A DNA stretch of 64,000 nucleotides, taken from positions 6,572,001 through 6,636,000 of the forward strand of contig NGZR01000001.1 of NCBI GenBank assembly GCA_002197995.1. Reading direction: 5' to 3'. This DNA comes from Gaeumannomyces sp. JS-464 (taxonomy: Eukaryota > Ascomycota > Sordariomycetes > Magnaporthales > Magnaporthaceae). The notes beneath the pieces are model-generated. The model ran no database searches. It saw only the letters and a program-made list of their open reading frames with translations, and was not told the DNA's origin. Below, one piece after another: positions 36,001-48,653 of the stretch (within the stretch, counting starts at the first letter, position 1; each line of letters starts with the position of its first letter). The translations under genes and the position numbers were made by a program.

Positions 36001-39000
36001 AGTGAGGTTTTCCGAGGCGGTCGAGAGTATGCTCCAGCCAGCCGACGGCCTCAAAACGGGCGTGAACGCGCTGGTCGAGCTCGGTCCCCATTCGGCGCTG
36101 CAAGGACCGATCAAACAGATCCTCAAGGCTGTTGGCGGACCCGCGGCGAAGACAACATACGACTCGGCTCTGATCCGCAAGAGGGATGCTGTCGAAACAG
36201 CACTGGATCTCGCTGGCTCTCTCTTCACCAAGGGCGTCAATATAGACCTTGGAGCCGTGAACTTCCCTAAGCCCGGCATACCCCCGGTCCTGCAGACAGA
36301 CATGCCCCGATACCCGTGGAACTACCAAACCAAGTACTGGCAGGAGTCCCGAATGACGGCGAAGCACAAGCAGCGATCGCAGCCGAGAAGCGACATCCTC
36401 GGTGTAGAGGCCATATATTCCAACGACCTCGAGCCAACCTGGCGGAATATTCTCCGGCTCGACGACCTTCCCTGGCTCCGCCAGCACAAGATCCAGTCTC
36501 TGATCATGTGTCCCATGTCAGCATTTATAGTTATGGCTCTCGAGGCTGCCTCCCAGAGAGCAGCCTCGAAGGACCGGCGCATTGACAGCTTTGAGATGAG
36601 AGACGTCACCATCGTCAAGCCGCTCATCGTCCAGGACGATGATATTGAGGTCACGACCACGCTCCGCCCACACCAAGAAAGCACCCTGGTGTCTTCAGAC
36701 GTTTGGGACGAGTTCCGGATTTGCTCCTATTCGCACAGCGTTGGTTGGACAGAGCACTGCGTCGGATTGGTCGCCACTCAGGCACACGACATCAACGACG
36801 TGGATGGGGCCAGGCAGCGCTTGGACTCTAAGTCGATGCTTCGCACAGCGGCCTCTGCTGTTCAGCGCTCAGGGCCCGTGGGAATCAAAGTCGAGCAGAT
36901 GTACGACGTGATGGCAGAAGCCGGAGTGGCTTTTGGGCCTGCTTTCCAGGGCCTAAAAGACTGCGAGGCCAGCAGTACGCATGCGATAGCCAAGGTCCAC
37001 GTGGACGATTTGACAAAGGAGATGCCCAGCGAGTATCTTGCCTCGCCGCTCATTCACCCGTGTGTTATCGAGTCGCTGATCGGCATGTACTGGCCAGTGC
37101 TCTCGTCAGGACATTCCAAGATTGCGACTGTATATCTGCCGTCTGCGGTCTCCAGGGTGTCCATATCCACACAGGCCATCGAAACATCGAAGATCGCTGG
37201 GCGTTCTTTGAGGGCGTACTGCAGTGCAGACTTCGGCCCGGGTGCTTCCAAACCAGCTCGAGTCACCACAATGGCGGCGGGCAGTGACCACGAGACAGAG
37301 CCCCTCATCATCCTCGAAGGTCTCTCGTGGCTCCTATCCTGGAGGGTGAGACACAGGTGCAGACCGATGCTCCCCGAGAGCTCTGCTACAAGCTAGAGTG
37401 GGAGCCGTTGCTGGAACCAGCGCATGGCTCCAGCGAGCAACCGAACGGGGCGCTGGTGAATGGTGGATCGAGCCCGGGGCCATTCCATTCTTTATCGGTC
37501 GTCATTGTGCACGATGACTCGCCCTTGCAAAGGTGCGTGGCGCAGGAATTGGCGGCGGCCATGGAAGAACTGGTTGGGAGGCAGCCGGAGATTGAACAAC
37601 TGTCGGCGGTCGAGCCCGAGGGCAAGATTCTCGTGTTCCTCTCCGAGCTGGATACGACCGTGCTCTCCACGCTCTCGGCAAAGCAATTTGAACTCCTTCA
37701 AAGAGCCCTGACGAAAGCCGAGGGTGCCTCTGGGTCGTCCGTGGTGCATACGCCAGCTCGACCAACCCGGAAGCAAACATGGTAACCGGCCTGAGCAGAT
37801 CTATCCGGTCGGAGACAGCGATGAAATTTGCCACCCTGGACCTCGACGGCCAGAAGCCGCTCGCGGGAGAGCAAATACCCGACGCCGTCATGCGTGTTTT
37901 CAGAGAAGTCTTTGGGCCAAGCGCAACCAGCACTTCTGAGCTCGAGTTCATGGAGAGAGGAGGGGCATTCTTTACTCCAAGGATCGTCAACGACGACGAG
38001 ATGAATTTGTTCGTTCAGCAACAAACGAGCCCATCAGCGCTGGAGGACTCATTGTTTGCCAGCGGCGACCGGCAACTCCGGCTTTCCATCACAACGCCCG
38101 GAGCTCCAGAAACCCTCCATTTTATGGACGATCCTGTGGCTGACGGGCCACTCACAGGCGAGCAGCTTGAGATTGACATCCGGGCGGTTGGGATGAGTTT
38201 CCGCGATGTCATGGCCGCCAAGGGACAGACTGCAGACGACCTTGGCTACGAGGTCAGCGGTGTGATTGCCTCGGTTGGGCCCGAGCTGCTGGCATCGCGG
38301 TTGGGGACCGTGTAGCCGCCTTGGTCCAAGGAGGCTACGCCTCCAAGGTGCGCACGCCCATCAGAAACGTCTTCAAGATACCGGCAGCGATGACCTTCGA
38401 AGCAGCCGCCACGCTACCGTTGGCGTACTGCACGGCCTACTACAGCCTCTTCGAGCTTGGGAGACTCGACCAAGGGGAGAGCGTGTTGATCCATTCAGCG
38501 GCTGGATCTGTGGGACAAGCCGCAATTGTCTTAGCTCAAGCAGCGCAGGCCACAATCTTCGCCACGGTTGGGACAGCCGAGAAAAAGGCGCTCATCATGA
38601 AGGAGTACGGGATTCCCGAGGAGCGCGTCTTCTACAGTCGTAGGACTGCGTTCGGGAACCCAATTCGCCAAGCGACTGGTGGGAAGGGAATCGATGTGGT
38701 GCTGAACTCGGCAACGGGAGATGCGCTCCGGGAGTCATGGGAGTGTCTCAACGAATTCGGCAGATTCATCGATATCGGAAGAAGAGACAGCCACCAAAAA
38801 ACGAGGTTGGAGGTGACAAGGGCGAGCAAAAACTCGAGCTTCATCTCGCTCGACCTGTTTGCAGTTGCTGCCGAGAAGCCAAGGGCGATTGAACGCGTGA
38901 TCGGCGAAGTCTCGCGGCTGCTCGACCTGGGGAAGATCCGCTCGTTGACTCCAGTTACAGTGTTTGGCATTTCCGAGGTCGAGACAGCACTAAAGAAACT

Positions 39001-40325
39001 GCAAAGCGGGAGACTGGCCGGGAAGCTGGTGGTGGTGCCCCAACCGGGCGAAGTCGTCAAGGTGCGTGCGTGGTCTCGTCTCCGATACTGACTAGCTTAG
39101 CTAACAAGACTCGGCCAGGCAACCCGATCTCGACGGGCGAACGGACCGCTTCGCGCAGATGCCACATATGTCCTCATTGGCGGTACTGGCGGTCTCGGCC
39201 GAAGCATGGCAAGGTGGATGGTCGGCAATGGAGCCCGTCACATCGCCCTTGTGTCTCGAAGCGGTTCGGCTGGAGGCAAAGTGCAAGAGCTCGTGGAAGA
39301 ACTCGAGAAGTCAGGGGCAGAGATCATAGTGCACAAGTGCAACGTGGTCAACCGCGACGAAGTCAACGATCTGCTCACGAACGGGCTGCAGGGCATGCCT
39401 GCTGTGCGTGGCGTCGTCCACGGAACCATGGTTCTTCACGTAAGTGACAGTCGGTCTTCTCGAGACTAGAGGAGCATCGCTGACAGATGCATGTATACAG
39501 GACGTGCTGTTCGAGAAGATGACGTGGGAGGAGTATGTCAAGGTCATCGAAGGAAAAGTTCAAGGCGCCTGGAACTTCCATCATGCCCTCGCCAACAAAA
39601 CGCTCGACTTCTTCGTTGCCATCTCGTCGGCTGCTGGGGCGGTCGGTAACAGAGGTCAGGCCGCATATGCAGCAGCCAACTGCTTCTTGAACGCCTTTGT
39701 GCAGCACCGGCTGTCGTTGGGGCTTCCGGCTTCGTCGCTCGACTTGACTATGGTGTCCGACGCGGGCTATTTGGCAGGCAATGCCGAGAAGCTCGCCGAG
39801 GTGGCCAGGAACCTAGGAAGTGACAGCATCTGCGAGTCCGAGGTGCTAGCGTTGCTTGGGGCGGCCATCGAGGGCCGGCTCGCCATTACATGCAACAACC
39901 ACACCATCACCGGTATGCGCATTACGCCGGCGATGCAGCCGTTCTGGACCTCGGATGCCAAGTTCAAGCACCTACGCTTGGCCATGGAGGCGCTAGCAGC
40001 ACAGACAGAAGGTGGCAGCAGCGGTGCCGTCTCGTTTGGCGCTGCAGCCAAAGCGGCGCAGTCGCTCGAGGAAGCTGAAGGCGCGGTTTGCAGAGGCTTG
40101 GTGGACAAGATCTCGACCGTTCTTATGCTCGAGCCCGAGGACATGGACGTGACTCGGTCTCTGTCGCACTACCCACTGGACTCGCTGGTGGCGATCGAGA
40201 TCCGGAACTTCATCGCCAGAGAGTTCGAAGCAAATATGCAGGTGCTGGAGTTGCTGTCGAGCGGGTCGATCCAGACGTTGGCCAAGGCAGTGTGCGCGAA
40301 GAGCAAGTTGGTCTCATTCACTTGA
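33038..40325 (+). CDS. highly reducing type I polyketide synthase (KS-AT-DH-psiKR-ER-KR-ACP), six frame breaks
   Basis: An iterative multidomain enzyme of about 2,310 residues making a reduced polyketide chain. The ATG at 33038 opens an Asn/His-rich leader. KS (about 33430-34920) has DTACSSS, EAHGTGT and KSNIGHLEG, giving the full Cys-His-His set. AT has [11 protein letters not shown] and [16 protein letters not shown] (about 36400-37320) has WLRQHKIQ with its His, but IHPCVIES where family members usually have Asp in place of the Glu. ER shows [13 protein letters not shown] shows [11 protein letters not shown] and [18 protein letters not shown] shows [14 protein letters not shown] with the phosphopantetheine Ser. 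Introns are 33859-33956, 34168-34230, 34437-34508, 39062-39118 and 39440-39500. The DH-ER interval is too short for a methyltransferase. Frame shifts are needed at about 33340, 35040, 35593, 37325, 37720 and 38285. No thioesterase domain is fused, so a separate releasing enzyme is expected; the FSH hydrolase is the candidate. Confidence 0.92.
33178..33300 (+). repeat. imperfect Asn-Gly-His repeats in the PKS N-terminus
   Basis: The DNA repeats degenerate units around AACGGCCAC / AATGGGAAC, encoding about 40 residues made of NGHTNGH-, NGNTNGH- and NGHVNGG-like units before the KS domain. Such linker repeats are low-complexity and probably flexible. Confidence 0.75.
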
Positions 40326-41530
40326 GGGAAGTCTCAGGGCTTGGCAGGACGCGTGTGCTTGCGCTTGGCGCTTGGTAGGCCCAACTTGGGCATGGTTAAC
40401 GGCGTTTGCATGGTCGGCGTGAGCGATTCTCGAGTTTAACACCTCACGTCGTTGCTGAGGTATGGTCTCGGAGCCGCCAGGGGGGACGCGTACTCGCCTC
40501 CAGACGACGATGCTATGGGAGCAGAGTGTACGAGGAAAACAACAGAAGAATGTGAGGAAAGAATAATGAGAACAGGTGATTCTTGGGATAGAATCACGCA
40601 GGCCAGTAATAGGGTCTCTAGGCAGGTGGGCGGCCTCTTGAGGCTTGATCAATGTTACTTGGGCATAACGACATGTCTCCTGTGGGCGAGGCTAGGCTAG
40701 GTCGAAACGATGAACTGGAAGTTGGCAAAGAAACCTATCAAACGTAGGAAATCGTGCGGGGTCAAGTTCGGATTGTTTGTGGCCAAGAAGCAGGAGTCGG
40801 AGAGAAGCTGGAATGAAGGCTTGCTGAACAAAGCAGTCTTAAAGGTTGTGCGATCCTTCGGTCGATCTTTATACTTGGAAGGAGCGAGGGTATAATCAGG
40901 TGACCCCAATGCGACTGACTCAACTCTAGAACCTTTATCCTTTGCCACTGGGCTTGGTTCTCGCGTGGCATCAGATGGCAGCTAGCGGGTGATAAATATT
41001 GCCGCAAATACAACCACAGCCCGACCAAAGTTTGAACGTGGTAAACGAAACATCAGGGGGAAATAGACCCGAGAGAAGTATTTAATGGAAGGGAATATAG
41101 CTAGGGAAGATATAAGCAAATAAATATTTTAAAATCAAGACTTTCCCCCAAATTTCGTCGAGGGTTTTTTACCACGACTGGAATTTTATCTCATCATCGA
41201 TTTGTTTCGGTCCTGTGCTGCTCCACTTCTTAGCTCAGAAATAGACGAATGATCCACGCGGCGCGTGTCAGAGCTTGTCTCAGCCACCAATTAATTCTTT
41301 CTTAGACTTCTTCCTTTCGGCAGTGAGAGCCCGAATGCGCCACTTCGCATCCCACTCGCGGCCGTCGGGCAGACATTGACTTCGTTTGTTTCCTCGTAAC
41401 AACATCATTGCCAGCTCTCGGGCAAACGGTCTCGAGACTCACCTCGCAGACCTCGTCGAGACAGGGGCTGGCCAAGGCCTAAGTCCTTTTGTTCCCAGTG
41501 AGTGAGTATCAACGCGCGTAGCCTGACGCA
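40326..41530 (+). other. intergenic, PKS 3' flank and poly(A) polymerase promoter
   Basis: 1.2 kb with an AT-richer stretch at about 41040-41200, unlike the GC-rich neighbourhood. No coding frame with motifs. It marks the right border of the candidate polyketide locus because the next gene is housekeeping. Confidence 0.5.
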
Positions 41531-43937
41531 ATGGCGAGCTACCGACCGCAGCGACCTTCGCAGCGCTACGGCGGCGGAGGCGGAGGCGACGTGACAGCTA
41601 CCATCCGCGCGATGATGGCAGACGCGGCCAGTACCGCCCCACTCCATTCGTACAACGACTATAGCAATACGCGCAGCTCGCACCATCCCCCGCCGCCTGG
41701 CTTCGACACCTTCCGCCCTCCCCAGGGAGACTTCACCTTCCGCGCCGAGAAGCCGCCCGGAATCCAAGAGACTCGCTTCGATGGTGATGGCATCGGCGGC
41801 GGCGGTAGCCACCGTCGCGATCGCGACCGCGACCGCAGAAGCAACCGCCCTGACTATGGTCGCAGGGGCGGCGGACGCGATGGAGGTGGCAAAGGCCGGC
41901 CGTATCATGCCCAGCAGTCCATGCCCTACCGGCGCCTGGCCGCTGACCGCCCGATCCTGAATGCCACACATGACGCCAACAAAGTTGTCGTTCAAAGAGT
42001 GCCAGCGGTGTCACATACAGGGCGCTAGGCGAGCTGTCCGACAGTGACGAGGCCGAGATGGACATCTCGGACAACGAGCAGGAGGGTGACTCCGAGAAGG
42101 CCAGTGGCTATGGCAACAAGAAGCGCCGGCTCGCCGGAGGAGATACTTCTGGAAACAGTGCCCCCAAGTGGTCCAATCCAGACCCGTACACGGCTGCCCC
42201 CGCCCGACATTTCACAGCAGAAGAAGAAGGACGTGGTCCATCTGATCCGTAAGGCTCGCGTGCAGCCCGCCGAGGGCCCCAAGCCTGCCGTCCCCCCCGG
42301 GAGTGCGGATTTTATCTCTTGTAACCTGGACGACAGCGACGAGGATGACTTCGTGATGCTTCCGTCTGATAATTCGCGTCGCGGCGACCAGTTGGACGCG
42401 TCTCTGCCGTCAAAGACCCCACACACCCAGTCGCTGCCTGTCGCCTCAACCTCGAACCTGGGCCAGAACACTCGTGACAAGTCGTCTGCTGTTGACTATC
42501 CCGTCAACCCACTTCCCCTCCCAGCCCGACCCCTCCCTTCGACAGATCTGGCAGTCGCAAGCGCACCCATGACGACGAGATCAAAGTTCCTGAGCACGCC
42601 AAACTCAAGAAACATACTACCAAGATGTCTGCTGGCTATGTCATCCCCGAGTGGCTCCCCGTCAGCGGAATGAACTCGTGCCCGTGGGTGACGACAGATC
42701 ACTCCGGTCACCATTCCGTGGCCACATGGTAAGTCCCCTACCCCCGCCCAACCCCACCTGCCAGTCCGCCGAGGTACTCTCCAGGGCCATAAGGCCAGCC
42801 GCTTGATGCCGAGACTAACGAGCTTTCGGTTGGTTTCTCCGGTCAGGCTCCACAAGGAACTCGTGGACTTCTACGAGTACGTGAAGCCCACGGACTTCGA
42901 GGAGAAGCTCAGCAGAGTTTGGTGGACCAACTTGAGAAACTCGTCCGCAGCACGTGGAAGGACGCCTCGGTTTACCCGTTTGGCTCCTTCAAGTCGGGTC
43001 TCTATCTACCCACCGGTGACATGGATCTCGTGTTCTGCTCGGATAAGTTTATGAGCCGTAGCATTGCCCAGTACACCCCAAGCGGCATGTGTTCCACTTC
43101 GCCCGGTTTGTGGAGAAGCGAGGGCTGGCTCACCATCGCTACGTCGAGAAAATCCACAAGGCCAGGGTTCCGTTGGTCAAGTACGTCGACGCGCGGACCG
43201 GACTCAAGGTCGACATCTCGTTCGAGAACCTTACTGGAATCACTGCCATCAGGACATTCCTCGCTTGGAAGCAGGAGTTCCCCGCCATGCCAATCCTCGT
43301 CACTGTCATCAAGCATTTCCTGGCGATGCGTGGCCTCAACGAGCCCGCTAATGGCGGTATTGGAGGTTTCTCTGTCATCTGCCTGGTGGTCAGCATGCTG
43401 CAGTTACTGCCCGAGGTCCAGAGCCGCTCGATGGTTCCCGAGCAGCACCTCGGACAACTCCTTCTGGCCTTCTTCGATTTGTACGGAAACAAGTTCCAGT
43501 ATCAAAAGATGGCCATCTCTCTGAAGCCGCCCCGATATGTGCCCAAGGTATGTTCAGAATCGCAGCAAACCAGCTAGGAAACTCGGCATGAAGATGCGAG
43601 AACTAATGTACAAACAACACAACAGAATCAGGTTCAGACCTTTGCCTACAAGAACACAGACAGGTTCTCCATTATCGACCCGAACGATCCGGAGAACGAC
43701 ATCTCGGGCGGCTCCTCCAATAGCCACACGGTTCAGGAGGCCTTCTCGCGGGCGCACGACCAGCTCCGCGAGCGCATTGCCTTCCTTGCGCGCTCCCCAG
43801 TCAATGCGCCTTTCTCCAGCGTCCTGGAGCCTATCTTCGCCGGCAACTACTCCTCGTTCGAGGATCAGCGCCAGCACATGCGGGCCCTGTGGATAGGTCC
43901 GGGTCTGAACGCCATTAGCCGTCTTGGCCAGGTCTAG
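41531..43937 (+). CDS. Trf4/Cid14-type non-canonical poly(A) polymerase, several frame breaks
   Basis: A nuclear nucleotidyltransferase that adds short A tails to faulty RNAs for exosome decay, as part of a TRAMP-like complex. The ATG at 41531 begins a Gly/Arg-rich N-terminus. An acidic middle has GELSDSDEAEMDISDNEQE. The catalytic core has LHKELVDFYEYVKPT, VYPFGSFKSGLYLPTGDMDL with the G-S and D-x-D metal-binding pattern, then KVDISFEN for the third Asp. The central domain has ANGGIGGFSVICLV. The C-terminus reads FSIIDPNDPENDISGGSSN, a family hallmark. Introns are 42729-42846 and 43548-43625; the TAG ends at 43937. Frame changes at about 41985, 42195, 42500-42550, 42915 and 43075 are needed although the flanking protein is conserved. 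Loss of this gene would be unexpected, which argues for consensus error. Confidence 0.87.
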
Positions 43938-45618
43938 CTCTCATCCAGCCGCGGCCGGGTCATATCTGGCTTTCATCCCTTCCTATGTTCTTACACAGGG
44001 GCAGATGCGGCAGGCCACTGTTCGCGCCAGCTCTTTGCTTTTCTTTTCTTTTCTATCGCGAAGGTATCCAGCTACAGGTACACGGCACGGCGTTTAGGAT
44101 GGGGTGGTCAAAATGCTTTTTGCTACTCGGTCACGACCGAGAGGATCACGATCATGGCGCCATTCACATTTCCAGGAGCCGTTAGCACATCGGCCACGAT
44201 ACCACCGACGACGATATTCGATTTCCCTGCTTCAATATCTCGACAGGTACCCCTTCTAGAGCTTATGTGCTCGTTTTCCTTCAGTTGTCAGCTTGACGGC
44301 GAAGCTTGCCAGTCGAGTTGATTCATGTATCATAGCTCGGGAGCATGGCCCTCTTCTTATCTGACACGGCTTTGTTTCCGTGCCAGGTCCCCTCCCCCGT
44401 CTTTTACCTTATTTGCCATTGGCAAAAGGGACAGTCGACACTCACCTCTGGCCCCGAGTCTTTTCTCCACCCCTTCAACCGGGGAAGGCTTGATTTTACC
44501 GAATCGATCTCCGGATACTCTGGTTTCTCCGCCTCTGCCGTGACCTCGGTGCCACGGCAAGGAAGGCGCACAACGTTCATTCACACGGGCACGCTAGTGA
44601 CTAACTTGCGCAGGGACTGAATGTCTTCCCTCAGAGAACTACTAGTGTTCCCCATGGCGAGTCTGCTACACTGACCTCGGCGATACCTAGGAACGGAACG
44701 ACGACGCCAGCGGAAAGAATGCGAGCTTGGTTGTCGGGCTTCTGGCTTGCACAAGGAGCTTTCGGCACACCATTCAAGAGAGACACACACACACCAATTT
44801 TACAACAACCAGCATCCAGCATGCAGTCCTCGGGCTGCTTGTGGAACTTTTTCCCATTGCATGTTACGCTTGATGCGTGGCAGTGAAGGGGAACACAGAT
44901 AGGGCTGGGTCTCGACTCTTAGCTCTCGGCTCCTTTTGTGACGCAGCCGTGGAGTTGACACGGGAACCCCGTCGCCAAGGCCGCCGCGTCAACGAATGAG
45001 CTTTTCTTTTTTTTTTTTTTTCTCCTTTTTTTCTCTTCTTTTTTCTCTTTTTTTTTTCTCTTCTTTTTTTTCTCTTCCCCTCCTATGCAATATCTTTTTG
45101 CACCCAGATACGGCCCCTTCTAAGCTGAGAGATGCGGTGGATGCTTTGCAATGGCTGTCTTGCTATAGCCAAAACCTCGATAGCTTAGCTTTGTCTCAGC
45201 CGGTTTCTGAAAGCCCGGAGTGTCCGTAGAAGCATGAGCAATTGAGCAATGCCCCTTTGTGAAGATATTGACAATCCGAATCCATTGATTTTGGCGTATG
45301 CATCAATACCTATCGTGCTAGCCGGGTGCTGCGGGGTATATTGAAGCCTCTTGGTCCTGCTGAGGATGCCCGGAGAGCTGGGTTTCTGTGGTGGCAAGAC
45401 TTGAGTGGGCTGTTAGCGCACCTAACGTGGGCGGCGAGAGCGTCTGGCGCATGCAGTCTCGTTATTCCCAAACACCACACGCATCTCCAGCTCGGAAAAA
45501 GGGAAAGCTCGGACTCGACCGATGCTGGAAACGCAACGGCCCAAGCTTTCCCCCCTATCAAACCATTCCCGTTCTGTTTTCCCCTCTTCTTATTACCAAC
45601 GTTGAGAGCACACCTTAA
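43938..45618 (+). other. intergenic with polypyrimidine tract
   Basis: 1.7 kb between two plus-strand genes, holding 3' UTR sequence on the left and the promoter of the second sugar transporter on the right. Small frames lack motifs. The main structure is an 80-bp C/T tract at 45000-45080, listed separately. Confidence 0.5.
45000..45080 (+). repeat. polypyrimidine (T/C) tract
   Basis: Nearly uninterrupted T with scattered C over about 80 bp. It lies about 540 bp upstream of the second transporter start. Such tracts occur in fungal promoters and can exclude nucleosomes, but here that is inference. Confidence 0.8.
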
Positions 45619-47765
45619 ATGTTCGCCTCCAGCCTACGCCGGCCTACCACCCGGTTCCCTCAGGAGAGGACGATCCAGCGCCGCAAGACGCCACGGCTCC
45701 CGCGCTGACGGGACGAAGGACCAGCGTCCCAAAAGCCGCGCTACGATTACACCTGCTGTGCCTCTTTTTCGCCATAGGCTCTTCTGTCTGGGGGTATGTT
45801 CACTCTCCCTTAAAAGTCACGCAAAGCACAGCGATCGCCCGAGACATCAACCTAACCACCCATTCTGCAGCTACAATGTCGGCGTCCTCTCCTCCATCAT
45901 GGTGCACCCGGGCTTCGTCGCCGCAGTCGCGGCCTCGGCCCGAGCCGCAAGGGCGTCGTCACGGCCGTCTACTACATCGGGACGTGGACCTCGTACGTCT
46001 TCGTGTCCCGTGCCGCTAGCGACCTGCTGGCCGCCGCTTCGCTGCCCTGTCCGGCGTCATAGTCGCTTGCATCGGGACCGCGCTCCAGGCCTCGGCCGCC
46101 GGGCCCGCCGCTTTGCCATGGTCGTGTGCGGCCGTATCGTGGCCGGCGTCGGCGTCGCCATCCTGAGCACCAGCGTGCCCCTGTACCAGAGGTTGGTTGT
46201 ACCCTTTGTTGCCTGTAAACCCATTTGACAACACAGACTGACGCGCAGCCTCCAACCCTAGTGAGATCTCGCCAAGGAGCGCGGCCGTTTTGTTGTCATG
46301 AATCACGTCGGTTTCGTTGTTGGCCTTGCGAGTGGATTCTGGTACGGCCTATCCCTCGTCAAAGCCTCGTCAGCTCAACCTACCCACGTCCCTGCCTGCT
46401 AACCGCTGTCTCTCTAAACAGGGTCGGATATGCCATGACTTTCTGGGACAGCCCGTACGGCGCCGCGGCTGGGTGGCGCTATTCTTTCGCCGTGCAGTTT
46501 ATCCCTTCTGCAATCTTCGCCTTTGGGCTCCCGTTCCTCCCCGAGACGTCAGTAATTGACCTGACTTTCAGGCCCTCCTTTTCTTCCTCATCATCGTTCT
46601 TCTAGGCTAATCACGTTGAATCAGCAGACCACGATGGCTTGTGGAACATGACGAACTCGATCTTGCACGGCGCTCGCTCCATTATTTCCGTGAGGGATCA
46701 TTCACCAACCGCGAGATCTCCCACGAGTTCGACGCCATGACAGCCTCGGTGGCCGAGTTCAGGGCTTCGGGTCTGACATCGTGGCGCTGCCTCTTCACCG
46801 AGCCCTCACTTTTCCGGCGGCTCTGGCGCGCCGCGCTGCTACAGTTCATGGGCCAGATGTGGGCAACAGCTATGAAATACTATCTGCCAACGCTCCTTGA
46901 GGTGCTCGGCCTCGACCACCGAGTCGCCCTCATGGCAGGCGGCATCGAAAGTACACTCAAGATAGGGATGACACTCCTGGATAGCATCCTCATTGATCGT
47001 ATGGGCAGGCGTTTGACTTTGGCGGTCGGTGCCGGCGCCATGGCCTTTGCCATGCTGGTAAGTCTACACTTGTTTCAACCCCTCAATGCGCGTCTCCTGG
47101 TACAATGTCTAACTTGATGTTTCTATCTGCAGATCAACGGTGCCCTTCCCTTAATCTTCCCAACAACATTAACCGCGCCGCCGACATCATTTGCGTGGTC
47201 TTTATCTTTATCTACGCACTCGGCTTCAGCATGGGATTTGGTCCTGCGGCCTGGGTTTACGGCGCAGAGGTAGAGGAATCCCCACGGCGGTCCTTTGTTG
47301 TTTAGAGACAACCCCGCGAATCGCTGCTAACCACCGGTAATGGCTTCTCTTTCTCTTCAGGTATTTCCCACTGCTATTCGCCCCGCGGACTTAACTTTGC
47401 CGCCTCCGGTGGCTCGATCGGCTCTGTACTCGTTGCCCAAATATGGCCCGTGGGCATCCACCGGATCGGAACCAGATCTCTTTTTTTCATGGCTGTCAAC
47501 CTGATATGCGTCCCTGTAGGTTTCACTCGGGCCCAGACACTATCCAAAGTCTCACGCTAACCCAAACGACCTTTCTCAGGTAATCTATATACTGTACCCT
47601 GAAACTAAGGGTCGTGCTCTCGAGGATATGGACGTCTTGTTCGGAAAGATTGGGGCGGGTCTCCGCCGACGATCTCGAGCCAGGACAGCCCAGTGCACCG
47701 GAAGGACGTCGACGTCACAAACCGAGAACCAGGGGGATGAGAACACAAGGCTTGTGCAGCAATAG
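45619..47765 (+). CDS. second MFS sugar transporter, frame breaks, start uncertain
   Basis: Sugar-porter family permease, probably plasma-membrane monosaccharide or disaccharide uptake. Exons joined by about six short introns give GYNVGVLSSIMVHPGF, VVTAVYYIGTWTSYVF, MVVCGRIVAGVGVAILS with PLYQ, SEISPRS, MNHVGFVVGLAS, FLPETS, RPRWLVEHDELDLARRSL, the helix 7-8 region with DRMGRRLTLAVGAGAM and the C-terminal YPETKGRALEDMDVLF. The tail is short and polar, with TAG at 47763. Single-base shifts lie around 45930 and 46025-46110, and the N-terminal frame changes between 45619 and 45700, so the ATG at 45619 is only the best guess. It is not a close copy of the transporter at the left edge. Confidence 0.8.
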
Positions 47766-48653
47766 GATCGTTCACAGTCAACAGCCACCAATGGAGCTCA
47801 ATCCCAAATACAGCACAAGAACCAAATCCACGTGGCCGACAAATGCATGCTTTTGTTGGAGATAACGTCTCCTCCAGTCGGGATTATTAGATGAGATCAC
47901 GTGGCCTACCCTGTAGCACGTACCACCACTAAAGATGGGACATCGCGGTCACGGCAAACGTGCCGCGATCTCTTCCTGCAATCAATCAAGTCTGCACGCA
48001 TGTATTTTACCCTATACGCCCTAATTAAACAGCTTTCACACAGATCTCCAACTTTTGTCCGAGTCATCTTCAATTAACCGGTCCATCTTTTCGGCACAGA
48101 AGTTTGGCATCAAGTTCCAGCAACTATTCGTGCTGATACCCGCACCACGCCGATCCCCGGTACCAGGTACTGACAGGCAGAGACAGGCAAACGTCAGGTA
48201 CCTCCGCTCGACGTCAATCCCTCGAAACCCGGCTCATCTCGGCCTCCCATTCCTCCGCGACTTTTGGGCGCATGCAAGGCCACCCGAGACGTTGGAAAGA
48301 CAAAATGAACGCGGCAGCCTGTCATAAACCCCGCATCATTCTCAGGCCACCAACGGCCCTCCGCAGTGGAGACCCCGTTCAAGAGGGCGTCTTGTCAAAT
48401 TCGGTGTGCGGCTGAAGGGCGCACTGCGCCGCGCACTCACGCGCCCTTTTGTTCGTACGAGAGGTCTGGGTTTACTGTTAGTATCGCCGCCTAGAGCCAG
48501 TTGACTCGCTGCTCATCTTGGCAGAGGCCTGTCGGTGCGACACTTATAAAAGCCGCCAGAAAACCCGCTTTGTGTTGCTGTTTGCCCACAGTCTTTACAA
48601 CTCTTTTTTTTTTTTTTTTTTTTTGTTGTTGTCCATTTCTCCCTATCGCCAAC
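47766..48653 (+). other. intergenic with acetyltransferase promoter
   Basis: About 0.9 kb between two plus-strand genes. It holds the 3' flank of the transporter and the promoter of the second GNAT gene, with a TATA box at 48545 and a T run at about 48604-48624 next to the start. No gene seen. Confidence 0.5.
48545..48552 (+). promoter_or_regulatory. TATA box of the second GNAT gene
   Basis: TATAAAAG, a perfect TATA consensus, 109 bp upstream of the ATG at 48654 and 50 bp before a T run that could hold the transcription start region. Confidence 0.6.

Noticed and set aside
33038..40325. Calling the PKS a pseudogene
   Set aside because: All catalytic motifs are kept apart from the DH Asp, and the same type of frame error occurs in housekeeping genes, so error in the consensus is simpler.
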